The notes under the pieces were generated by a model that was not told the DNA's origin, did no database searches, and was given only the letters and a program-made list of their open reading frames with translations. The position numbers and the translations under genes were made by a program. A stretch of 10,199 nucleotides of DNA, from NCBI GenBank assembly GCA_036939975.1, contig JALLPB010001348.1, forward strand, positions 1 through 10,199. The letters are read 5' to 3'. Positions 1 to 7,811 of this stretch are shown piece by piece. This DNA is from Cyclostephanos tholiformis (Eukaryota; Bacillariophyta; Thalassiosirophyceae; Thalassiosirales; Thalassiosiraceae). Each line of letters starts with the position of its first letter. Position 1 is the stretch's first letter.

Positions 1-243
1 AAAAAATAATCTTGTGATGTCCGGGAATGTAATTTTACATTTCGTGATGTCCATTAAAAAACATTATTCGAAATCCTATGTTCGTGAATTCACCCTTTTT
101 TTTGTCCGTGCAGTGAAATGGGTTTTCCGTAAGAACACGTATTTGAACAATTTTCCCTTTTTTTTAGACTACCCACCCACCGTCACCATTATTCGGCTAA
201 AACATACAGGGTCGATGTGGAAGCTCTCTAGGGAGCTGCTGCT

Positions 244-560
244 GTGACCTTCTCCCCATCCCCCATCATTGCCCCCATTGACAAGATTGGCACCGCTGTT
301 GGAATCAAGAAGCAAGATAGATGACCATGAAGCCGACTCCCTCAGCACCATGCATATTACTATCCACAAGGACAATTCAGGAGGGGCTCTTATTCTTGCA
401 CACTATTATTAAGTCTAACTGGTTTCACAAGAAGATCGTTGAATGCAAGAAGATAAAAGTTGCACCTACCAAGATGTGCCTTCAACTGGGGGACATCTTC
501 ACCAAAATGCCACCCCAAGCTGCCTTCGAATTCATTCAAAATCTGCTTCAAGGATGGTGA
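244..560 (+). pseudogene. Ty1/Copia retrotransposon pol 3' end (RNase H C-terminus), broken
   Basis: This is the last part of a Copia-type polyprotein, covering the end of the RNase H domain that removes the RNA strand during reverse transcription. Three frames must be joined. Frame 1 (244-321) gives IGTAVGIKKQD. Frame 2 (about 302-412) gives MHITIHKDNSGGALILAHYY, which matches the (H/E)xDNxGAL block around a catalytic Asp (codon 371-373). Frame 3 (about 414-557) gives a Phe-His/Lys-rich stretch, then GDIFTKMPPQAAFEFIQNLL and a terminal GW before TGA at 558-560. D(I/M)(F/L)TK followed by about 20 residues and GW-stop is how many diatom-type Copia pols end. The RSKHY(A/G)IKYHWFR block expected between the pieces is nearly lost. 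No reverse transcriptase or integrase is present in the window, so the element is 5'-truncated or continues leftwards. The family call is from memory of motifs. Confidence 0.72.
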
Positions 561-570
561 CAATCCTAGA

Positions 571-590
571 TCAAGAGGAATTTTGAATTA
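571..590 (+). other. Possible polypurine tract and 3' LTR start of the Copia remnant
   Basis: Ten bases after the pol stop codon there is a short purine run (aagaggaa, 573-580) followed by tttTGAATTACAG. This is where a Copia element would have its polypurine tract and the first TG of the 3' LTR. No second LTR copy is visible in the window, so the boundary cannot be confirmed. Confidence 0.25.
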
Positions 591-1494
591 CAGCGTGTTT
601 ATTGTGTCCCACTACAGAACCTACTACTGCACTCTCTATCATACTGATGTTCCATTTTTATAAGAGTTTCAAAAATAGAGTAGGTATCGCTGATTTGCGA
701 GTTATGCCACCCTAGCTAAAACCTGCTGGTCAATTCAACAACCAAGCAATCAACCATCTTTGTAACAGCTGTTTCCATCAATTCATTCATCCCTCACTAC
801 CAAGCAGAGGGAGCATCATACTGAACTGCTTTCAGTTGGATGCCATGTAGGTCATCTTACACTTTGTACAGCATCAAGGGTCTCAACTGACAATGATGTG
901 AGAAATCCAAAATTTGATGTGTACTCTCTACAAGGCTTCAATTCATAAATTGGCACAACTCAAAGCATCTTCTTCCTCAACTGTTGGTGCCTTCTGAGCC
1001 CTTAATTTTCAGCCTTCATATCTGAATGTTTGCAATTGACTCCAAATTATTTGTGATTACAACTTTCATTGTGCAGCTCGAACTATTTCAAGGTCAGCTT
1101 GTCACTTTGCATAGAGGTGAGGTTTTATCACACTTATGTATAAGTGGTTTTTTCCTTCTCTATAATTTGGTCATAAATTATAAAAGCTTTCACCTCGGCC
1201 AAAGTTCTATCCTACCAGCTATCCTACTACAAATCCAAGCCCCACATCTTGATTGATCACCAAGCCCTTTGGCCAACAAGTAGTAATATGCAGGCATGAG
1301 CAATGAGAAACATTCCCCCCAGCTCAGAAAGGCCACATCAAAGTCGACCCTCACAACCACAATGATCCGTGGGAGCAGTGCTGCTGGGGAACCGATTCCC
1401 CCTCACTTTTAATTCTAAACCTTGGCACAGTCTGCTGAGGCAAGATCAATCTGAATTAAATGTGTTTGGTGCATGCTTAATGTAAAAGCAGGTT
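591..1494. other. Non-coding stretch, possibly Copia 3' LTR and flank
   Basis: About 900 bases with no reading frame that I recognise. The longest open stretch (1026-1256) is hydrophobic and featureless. The first few hundred bases may be the Copia 3' LTR, but without a partner copy this is only positional inference. A near-palindromic ggaaccgattcccc lies at about 1388-1401. Confidence 0.35.
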
Positions 1495-2300
1495 TTGGTC
1501 ATGACAAAGGAGCAGTTGTTTTCTAATATTCTGGGTCTGCATTGGAAAAGGGGTTGGATGATGATGAATGAGCATTTACAAAAATTTATCAATCAGTATG
1601 CTCCTGAGAAAGACACGTGGGTGGTCATCAAGGATCCAGGCCCCTTGAACATGGACCTCCTTGCCTATCTCTGTTCTTAAGTTTTCATGGATTCCTTCTC
1701 TATTGTGGCATCCAAATACTACCACTGTCACCCAAGAAGAGATGTACCAGAGCAATGGTCTATTTCAGTCCGAGCTGAGAACAAACCTTCAAGTCCTTTC
1801 TTGGTTACTACTGCCTTTGATACAAGAAGCAACTACTTTATCTTGGTGGTTTATTGGTCTTGTTGTCTTTCTTGGTGGGGAGGATCCCAAAACAGGATCT
1901 GTTGTGGGGGTGGCATTTCAGGAGGAATTTAGTCATGCTAAATGCACGGGCAAAAGTGGGAGCAGTGCCACTAACCTAGGCTTGTCTCCAGAACCCCATG
2001 GTTTGCCAATTGATCAGCAATGGAACAAATGAGCAGCAAGCAACAGTACTGCTCATTGCAGAGCATAATGCAATTGCCTGCATGGTACTAACTCTTGCGA
2101 GTTACAGTGGTCACATCAAGAAGTTGACCCTCAAGCCCACTGCAAGCACAAGAGTTGTCACCATAGTCCACTTTCAGGCTCAGATTGAGCTTCTGAGTCA
2201 GGCAAAGACTCATGGTAATATCCAAGCTGCAATGGGGATCGAAAAGTGGGGGAAGGGGATTGTGGCCTCAATGAAGGCGCCACCGTTGTACAAGAAATGA
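1495..2300 (+). pseudogene. DDE transposase fossil, pogo/DDE_1-like
   Basis: This is the decayed catalytic half of a cut-and-paste transposase. Frame 1 (first ATG 1501, open to 1677) contains VVIKDPGPLNMDLLAYL, matching the D(S)GPG block that carries the second catalytic Asp (codon 1633-1635). Frame 2 (about 1661-1940) contains PNTTTVTQEEMYQSNGLF and RTNLQ. This matches the pogo-type block PNTTxxxQ(E/P)xDQxYGxFK with the third catalytic Asp, but here the Asp position reads Tyr (TAC, 1745-1747). LGGEDPKTG follows. Frame 3 (about 1936-2300) contains ARAKVGAVPLT, a TAG stop at 1977-1979, then ACLQNP and a Ser/Thr/Gln-rich tail. The order of blocks agrees with a transposase family I remember as abundant in diatoms. 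The N-terminal DNA-binding domain was not found. The family placement is from memory; the break pattern is directly visible. Confidence 0.6.
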
Positions 2301-2597
2301 ATGGACAAAGATGATGTGAGGGGGGAAGAGGCACAGCCAAACATCATCAGAACCCTTCAAGAAGAAGGAATTGGTGTTGGCTGCATGTGCAATGGCACAG
2401 GAGAAGTTTGACCAATTAGTGGTGGTGCAAAATAAGGCGATGGCAGGTGGCAGCAATGGTCAAGAGGATTCTTGGAACCAGCAAAGAACATGGCAATGGA
2501 ACGGATTCAACATTCACGGGAGAATGCAACACAGTGAAAGTATTGATCAATAGAAGTATGTCAGAGGGGTATGTGGAGGCAATTTAGGGGGTGTAAT
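2301..2597 (+). other. Tail region after the transposase, no clear gene
   Basis: An open stretch at 2371-2553 encodes LAACAMAQEKFDQLVVVQNK and then a Gln/Asn/Trp-rich tail. It could be the worn C-terminus of the preceding transposase, because it is on the same strand and close behind it. I cannot match it to a domain. Confidence 0.25.
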
Positions 2598-2643
2598 GCA
2601 TATAATAAAGTGCTATATATGCATATGATAAAGTGCTATATAT
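2598..2643. repeat. 23-bp perfect-phase tandem duplication
   Basis: Two adjacent 23-base units (2598-2620 and 2621-2643) share the core ataaagtgctatatat and differ at one base, the seventh (a in the first unit, g in the second). The unit is AT-rich and was probably made by replication slippage or by a filled-in target duplication. Confidence 0.9.
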
Positions 2644-3020
2644 AGTGAATTAGGCACACTCAGCTGGGGCATCATTGATTGTTGGGTCACAGGCAATGGT
2701 ATGGGCCAAAGCCACTGACCACCATGGTGTGGTCGGCATTGCGGTGCTGCAACAGAGGTCAAAACTTGGTGCCCAAAAGTATTGTAGGCATATCGTACAT
2801 TTCTACGTACATCAATCAGAACAAAAATGGGTATTGCAAGACAAGGCATAGCCTATCCTCACAAAAAGAAACTTGTTACAACAACATGTTCATAATTTTT
2901 TTGGGTGGGGCATGCCATATTTTCAACAATTTGCCCTACTGTACCTCTTCTTACTTTTTGGTACTCAATCTTACTGGCCAAAACAGCTATCAGGAGGAAT
3001 TAAATTGCAGTGTGATTTGG
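2644..3020. other. No recognisable gene
   Basis: This stretch lies inside the longest open frame of the window (2679-3185, 168 codons). That frame is rich in Cys, Tyr, Asn and Phe, has no motif I know, and runs across the repeat-like GGAATTCC patch beyond it. I therefore treat it as chance openness. Confidence 0.35.
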
Positions 3021-3366
3021 CCTTGGTTGGAAAATCCGGCGGAATTCCAAATTACAGACCTTTTTTTGGCCGGAATCTTCTTCAGAATTCAATTTTTCCG
3101 ATCAACAGAAAAGAAAATGATGTCATTGGAATATGTTCCCACCACACAGGAATGGCTAAAAATCCGTTTCCAATTTCCCACATAGCATACTGTTCCCACG
3201 TAGAAAAATTATGGGATTCCATCAGAGTTCCGATTTCTTGATTTCTCTCCAGGGAGATTTTCCAAAAGTTTTGTGAATGGAATTTATGGAATTCCAGCCG
3301 GAATTGGAATTCCACTTCTGATGAGGGGGTCACAGAAATCAGAAAAATCGGTATTACCGACCAAGG
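3021..3366. repeat. GGAATTCC-rich patch with weak terminal inverted repeats
   Basis: The ends form an imperfect 18-bp inverted repeat: 3021-3038 pairs with 3349-3366 at 14 of 18 positions, outermost seven bases perfect (ccttggt / accaagg). Inside, ggaatt(cc) words recur, notably at 3041-3048 and four times in 3279-3313. The size of about 346 bp with no coding potential is compatible with a MITE-like non-autonomous element. I see no convincing target-site duplication outside the ends. Confidence 0.3.
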
Positions 3367-4161
3367 ACTTAGCAATTTTGAGAACCGCCTAGCAACCACT
3401 CAAGTTTAGTGTTTTTATTCTGTATTTGGGTTATCTGAAATTTAACACACTTAATCCACACCCATAAGCCACAAAAGTATATTAAATATTTGTGGAACAC
3501 AGATTAGAGTACCGTTGGATACTCAGTTTAAACAATACACAGTTTGAGCAATTTGTGAGAAAGAGAATCACTACATACCCCCCCCAATATCCAATCTTTA
3601 TGATTCCTACGATGAGGTACCCATTTAATAAGACATATATCTTCTTATCTACAAAATGATCTAAGAGATACCCAATACTCCTATCACACGGGCCAAATTT
3701 GGTTCAACGAAATTTCCTCACTTTGTCATGGTGATGTTGTGGTTGTGCCCCACTTTGTGGGTTGTGTGTTGCAATAAAAAGCCAAAGCCTATGTAGAAAC
3801 TATAGAAAAAACTATTTTATCTACTTAGCACTCCTTGATTCTCATTTATGAGACTTTCTGTCATTTTTGCCTGCTGAAACTGCTTAAAAATGATGGTATC
3901 ATATTTAAGTATGGGACATGCCATGCCACCTGCCTCTTGTAAAGTTGTAAGTAGTGTATTATTTTGGATGACCAACCACTGACAGACCAACTGACTGACC
4001 AACCACCAACTGACTGGTAGCAGAGGAATTAAAATACAGCTGCAATAGGGCACGACAGCATCCATGTGCCACTAAGAATCTGTCGGAAGTGTGGCAAAAC
4101 TAAGCCATCTTCCATGGCAGACCGGTCGGTGGCACCATCAAGGTGTCGGCAATCGGAGCGG
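3367..4161. other. No recognisable gene; simple (gacc/aacc) tract
   Basis: AT-rich DNA with an 8-C run near 3580-3587 and a degenerate gaccaaccactgaca-like tract at about 3968-4016. That tract encodes a Trp/Gln/Leu-rich low-complexity peptide on the minus strand. I see no domain on either strand. Confidence 0.4.
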
Positions 4162-4193
4162 CTATTAATTGAGGATGATGCATCAATTAATAG
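4162..4193. repeat. Perfect 11-bp inverted repeat (hairpin)
   Basis: ctattaattga at 4162-4172 is the exact reverse complement of tcaattaatag at 4183-4193, leaving a 10-base loop. It is AT-rich and has no T-run placed to suggest a terminator. More attaattaa sequence follows directly. Confidence 0.85.
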
Positions 4194-4953
4194 TTAATTA
4201 ATATATTTTTTTTATCATGATAGGAATACTTCATTAACCGGCCTTTTGGGTCTGGGTTTTTGTAACAATTTTTTTAGTTAGCATAATGCTACTTAAATCA
4301 CAATCCCGCTCCCAACCTTGATTGTAATATCGGGGATTAAAGGGGGATTGGTCATCATGTGCTGAACCTGAGTGGAGGGGATCGATTCCCCATTGTATTT
4401 AGATGTGGGAACTGCACTGGGGTCCCTCCGTCGTGTTGGGTGGGGCCATTTGGGCTTCATCAAAGCCACCAACTGGTTGAAATTTCCATGCATGCAAGAG
4501 GGGATTGATCGCCAAGAAATCAAAGCAATCTCCCAACATTACACAACAATGAAACAACCATGGCAATAGGCTAGTTTAATTAATGGATTAATAATGCAAT
4601 TATTATGCTAATTTCAATGGCATTGGCCCCAATAGCACCATTAATTAGGCATTTAGAGCCATTTGTGATGATGTTTTCAATGTAAAAAATCCCTCCCCCA
4701 CAGAAAGCATGACGGTGCTTCCCTCGTTGGGCGAATCGGACCAAACCACAACACATGTCACATCCGTATGCTGTGATGTGGCTACCAATGCCAAGGGATC
4801 AGCTTCCAACAATGGCAAAGGGTCAAATGAAGGGCGGACTTGGTGGGGGTCTACTTACTGAAAAAAACTGACCTGTCTTGTGGCTCCAAAAATTAACATA
4901 GAACCTGGTACAAGTTCTACAGTAGGACCCTAAAGACCAGGTAATCTTGTAAA
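4194..4953. other. No recognisable gene
   Basis: Open stretches occur on both strands at 4293-4569 (for example HLGFIKATNWLKFPCMQEG on plus). Neither has a motif or a convincing start and they overlap each other, so I do not call a gene. Base composition here is more mixed, with C/G-rich words such as ggggatcgattcccc at 4377-4391. Confidence 0.35.
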
Positions 4954-4988
4954 AGAGTGGCTTTACTGGCTGCTCAAAAATTTAAATG
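4954..4988 (+). repeat. Left arm of a long-distance inverted repeat
   Basis: agagtggctttactggct (4954-4971) is an exact 18-base reverse-complement match to 9364-9381. After a short gap, caaaaatttaaatg (4975-4988) matches 9343-9356 in 13 of 14 positions. The arms lie 4.4 kb apart and enclose the palindrome block, the TTGTCTAC cluster and the Crypton-like gene. They could be terminal inverted repeats of an element or two copies of a small dispersed repeat in opposite orientation. Flanking bases show no clear target duplication. Confidence 0.75.
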
Positions 4989-4997
4989 CACTTATCA

Positions 4998-5033
4998 CAA
5001 GCGCAAAGGCACAAATTTGTGCCTTTGCGCTTG
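4998..5033. repeat. Perfect 36-bp palindrome
   Basis: The arm caagcgcaaaggcacaaa (4998-5015) is followed at once by its exact reverse complement (5016-5033), with no loop and no mismatch. It can form a cruciform in DNA or a strong hairpin in RNA. It also makes both strands encode nearly the same peptide here, which explains the matching open frames on the two strands. Confidence 0.97.
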
Positions 5034-5043
5034 CAATCTCAAA

Positions 5044-5059
5044 GCAATGTGCACATTGC
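5044..5059. repeat. Perfect 16-bp palindrome
   Basis: gcaatgtgcacattgc is its own reverse complement. It begins 10 bases after the 36-bp palindrome, and the half-word caatgtgca recurs at about 5087-5095. Confidence 0.95.
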
Positions 5060-5060
5060 G

Positions 5061-5084
5061 GTCGCAAAAACAACTTTTTGTGAC
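5061..5084. repeat. 10-bp-arm hairpin with 4-base loop
   Basis: gtcgcaaaaa (5061-5070) and tttttgtgac (5075-5084) pair except at one position, separated by caac. The one mismatch is a C-to-T change at a CG step, consistent with decay of a once-perfect arm. Confidence 0.85.
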
Positions 5085-5207
5085 AACAATGTGCAGTTTG
5101 CTTTTCTCACAGGTAGCCATGAGTGCGACTACCGTGGTGTACAACGGTCTGGAAATTCTTTGTGCATTAGCTCCAAATATGGAGTTATGCTTACGTGTAC
5201 ATAATAG

Positions 5208-5224
5208 GAGGAGTATCACTCCTC
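5208..5224. repeat. 7-bp-arm hairpin
   Basis: gaggagt (5208-5214) and actcctc (5218-5224) are exact inverse partners around atc. It is the last strong hairpin of the palindrome-rich block. Confidence 0.75.
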
Positions 5225-5944
5225 ACCCTCTCCGAGGTGGCAAAGCCGACCCAAGAGGATCTCTTCCCTCATACTTCTCATCATAATCACTAATTGCCAA
5301 CTGGCGCCTCATGTATGACATACTCTGTCTTTCTCATAATCTCTTTTGAACCTCAAATTTGGAGGAGTTCAAAACAATTATTGGTGTTGAACCAGAAAGA
5401 TCCCTCTTGATCTAGACGAGTGTGAGATGCATGTAAAAGTGCCTCAATGCATCCATTGTTGTTTTTGTTCAAGCCTTTGACAAGCAAACTCCGCTACCCT
5501 TGCAAACCTTGACCAAAAGACCAGTGTACACATGCAAAAAATCTTCAACCCATCCTCCACTCCCTAGGGCAATTTTTAGGCAAAAAGTCTAAATCTCAGG
5601 GAGTTTAAGACAACCTCAAATGGCGGGAACCATAGCCATTCCTGCCATTTCCCTTTCGTAAACACACCAATAGCATAATTTCGTACTAGGACTTTGTCCA
5701 ATTAGTTTGCAAAAATGTAGTCTATTATTCCTTTTTGCATGTGAATTACACATAGGGCTAGGTTAGCCTTTTGCCTTATTTCTTGTCTTCTATTTGCTTT
5801 ATCTTCATTAGATATTGCAATCAAAAGTGCAATAAGTTTTTCCTTCCTGGAGAAAACGTAGAAATTACTACTTTAGTTCCCGCCATCAAATCTATTTACT
5901 TCACAAGGGCAAAAAAAGTGTGGCAATGGTAAAGGATTTTGAGT
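5225..5944. other. No recognisable gene
   Basis: AT-rich sequence without a usable reading frame on either strand and without clear homology to anything else in the window. It lies inside the 4954/9381 inverted arms and upstream of the recombinase fossil. Confidence 0.4.
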
Positions 5945-6201
5945 TTGTCTACTACTTTTTGGCACCAATCACCCTCTTTTACTTCATTTTGTAGATGATT
6001 TGGTAGACTCTTCACAGCTCCCAAAAGTGAGATTCACTGCATTTGTGAGAGTCTCCCCAGGGTGCTCGGAGTTTGTCTACCAAATTGTCTTCCGAATTGC
6101 TTTGTAATGAGTAGATGTGACAAAACTTAGTGAGGCACTGTTTTCAGTATTAGCTTCCTTTGTGTTCCATGCAGTTCACCAAAGTAGACAAGAGTAGACA
6201 A
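5945..6201. repeat. Cluster of four TTGTCTAC motifs in both orientations
   Basis: ttgtctacta occurs at 5945-5954 and ttgtctac at 6073-6080 on the plus strand. The inverse, agtagacaa, occurs twice in 10-base tandem at 6183-6191 and 6193-6201. The first two face the last two. The same 10-mer reappears as a near-perfect palindrome at 9237-9258. The cluster ends about 125 bases before the recombinase ATG, so it may mark regulatory or recombinase-binding sites. Confidence 0.6.
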
Positions 6202-6223
6202 TATTCCGAAGTCTGGGAGCTGT
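6013..6223. repeat. Imperfect long inverted repeat upstream of the recombinase
   Basis: acagctccca (6013-6022) is the exact reverse complement of tgggagctgt (6214-6223). Inward from each arm come, in the same order, a cgga word and one or two gtctac motifs. The left arm carries about 45 extra bases between these blocks. The arrangement suggests a once better inverted duplication with an indel. Confidence 0.5.
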
Positions 6224-6324
6224 CTTTTGACAGCAACGATGACACGAATTCTTCCTTGCCACTGCCCCCTCTTGCTGATAAATAATCAACTGATTTATTT
6301 TACTTAAATTTTGCAAGATGGCAT

Positions 6325-6657
6325 ATGGATCCCACTTCATGCCTGCCTGCTGTGCCAGCTCCAGAGCTCAATGCTGGTGATGGTGCTGCCACTGGAATAG
6401 TCTCCATCCTCACAGAGGAGCAACAGGCACTTGTCAACATAAACAGGCAATGTGTACTCAAACCCAAAACCATCCAAAGCTATAACAATAAATTAATGGC
6501 AATAATTTCATTTCTTGAAATGAAAGCCACTGAGAATGATCAATTTATTACAAATGGGATGATTCATGATTTGGTTGTGCCTATTGATTTATCAACTGTT
6601 GATGATAAAGCAGCCTATCAGATGATCATTAGACCACTGAGATCAACTAGTTAACCT
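6325..6657 (+). pseudogene. Crypton-like tyrosine recombinase, N-terminal DNA-binding segment
   Basis: An open frame from ATG 6325 starts with a Pro/Ala-rich leader, then LTEEQQALVNINRQCVLKPK, TIQSYNNKLMAIISFL and a hydrophobic segment. A helical region with a KTxxxYxxKLxxxxxFL pattern before the catalytic domain is typical of the SAM-like core-binding domain of tyrosine recombinases. I remember similar N-termini (LxxDQRQALxxxR...TxxAYxxKLxxFxxWL) in Crypton proteins of diatoms and oomycetes. The frame closes at a TAG near 6652-6654 and the homology appears to continue in another frame at 6668. ATG 6325 is chosen because the ATG at 6318 is in a frame that stops after about 20 codons. TTATTT- and TAAAT-rich sequence precedes it. 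Confidence 0.6.
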
Positions 6658-6658
6658 G

Positions 6659-6955
6659 CAGAAGAAAATGGTTGAGCTGTTCTTTGCTGATCCTCATTAC
6701 TTTCAAAAATGTGACAAAAATGGCAATCTTAAATTTAACAGTGATGGAAAGCCAATGGTTTGCGGGTTTGACCACAGGAGAAAGCATTGCTGTTTGATAA
6801 AATATGGTCAGAAACTTGCTAATGGACTATTCAATGCCAAACTGGCCAATTTAATGGCTGATATAATAACGGGGTTAAATGTTGCCAATGCAGAGTTGAA
6901 ACATTAGGGACAAGTTGAGGAGAATGAGGCTGATGAAATACCACCATCATTTTTG
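6659..6955 (+). pseudogene. Crypton-like recombinase, middle segment
   Basis: This continues the recombinase in a second frame: LQKKMVELFFADPHYFQKCD, then KNGNLKFNSDGKPMVCGFDH and about 40 further residues to a TAG at 6905-6907. Translation past that stop gives GQVEENEADEIPPSFL, which fits the EE(Q)EADPISF link that I recall just before the catalytic domain in stramenopile Crypton-type proteins. It is joined to the preceding piece by a frameshift or deletion near 6655, and to the next by a frameshift near 6960. With no intact start and one internal stop it cannot be functional as it stands. Confidence 0.55.
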
Positions 6956-6960
6956 AATTC

Positions 6961-7807
6961 ATGTGCAAGTGTGCAATGAATGAAGGTAATGTGCTTTGGT
7001 GGGTGATGTCAGTTTTGCAATGGAGTTTGATGGCCCATGTGCAGAACATAGATAATTTGGTGTTCTGGTCTTTCTCAATGGGTTCAGATACAATTCGTGC
7101 AAAATTTAATCAAACTAAGATGAATCAGACCGGAAGTAAAACCACATGCAAAATTTTTATCCAAACCCCTTCAACATGACTTGGTGTCTCTTCACAGCAC
7201 TTGCTGTTTACTTTGTATGATGAACACAACATGGACAAAGGTGACCCAGTTGACTTTGTCTTTATTAAGAAGGGGTGACAGGAAAGCAGTGCATTGAGGA
7301 ACTACTGTGAGTACATTAAGAAGTGGGCTGAGAAATATAGGGATAAGATTGCTACATTCATCCACGCTGATCACACCACTAATGTACATGGTATAAGGAA
7401 AGGAGCAGCAACAGAGGCAGCATCAAGCCCCAAAACATCATTGCCATCTGTATTTCATAGGGGAGAATGGAGCCTAGAAGTCGTGCAATATTTATTTTAA
7501 GTTTGCTGAGAAGGGAGATCATGTGCTTGGTAATATTCTTGCAGATTTGGATCCTGATTCAGTGATGTTTGATGTTCTCCCACCCCATTTTCTTAATACC
7601 AACGACAAACATATCAAACAAGCTATGGTGTTGTGCTTCAGTAATATATTATCAATGCTTGGAGACGAAGATACATTCATGTATCCGATTCTTATGAGGT
7701 GCCTTGTGAGTCTTGTCCACCACAAACAAAACATCAGAGAGGTCATCAGTAGGAATCCAAAGCATCCGTGGTGGTGTCTTCCCATTTTTACCAATGATGA
7801 TTGCTGA
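6961..7807 (+). pseudogene. Crypton-like tyrosine recombinase, catalytic domain (dead copy)
   Basis: Cryptons are DNA transposons that move by a tyrosine recombinase through strand exchange. In frame 1 (6961-7497) I see WSLMAHVQNIDNLVF, then FNQTKMNQTGSK with a candidate catalytic Lys (7117-7119). Next comes VHGIRKGAAT, the HxxR box (His 7387-7389, Arg 7396-7398), then GEWSLEVVQYLF with the H/W position (Trp 7468-7470) and a candidate nucleophile Tyr (7489-7491). After a stop at 7498-7500 the protein continues in frame 2: GDHVLGNILADLDPDSV, FDVLPPHF and on to 7807. HSIRKGAA...RAGWSLGxV...GDxxVGRxVxGL...FAxLPPxF is the pattern I remember for this family. Breaks: TGA at 7177-7179 and 7276-7278, the frame change at 7498, and His (7036-7038) where the first catalytic Arg should be. 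DIRS elements also carry such enzymes, but no reverse transcriptase is seen here. Confidence 0.75.
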
Positions 7808-7811
7808 GTCA

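Noticed and set aside
2679..3185. Longest open frame of the window (168 codons, plus strand)
   Set aside because: It has no recognisable motif and an odd composition (Cys, Asn, Phe, Tyr), and it runs through the GGAATTCC patch. Overlapping frames are also open, so chance is the simpler explanation.
3082..3399. Minus-strand 105-codon frame
   Set aside because: It is built from repeated ggaattcc words read in one frame (FQFRLEFHKFHSQNF), which is low complexity rather than a gene.
3817..4065. Minus-strand 82-codon frame containing LQEAGGMACPILKYDTIIFK
   Set aside because: Part looks protein-like, but the upstream half comes from a simple gaccaacc tract and there is no recognised family, so it was not called as a gene.
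4162..4193. Hairpin as a transcription terminator
   Set aside because: It is AT-rich, has no following T-run in a useful place and no adjacent gene, and the window looks eukaryotic.
4293..4569. Overlapping plus- and minus-strand open frames
   Set aside because: They mirror each other over the same bases and neither has a motif or supporting context.
4957..5286. Open frames on both strands with similar peptides (QAQRHKFVPLRL)
   Set aside because: The similarity is forced by the perfect 36-bp palindrome. The plus frame begins at GTG and shows no domain.
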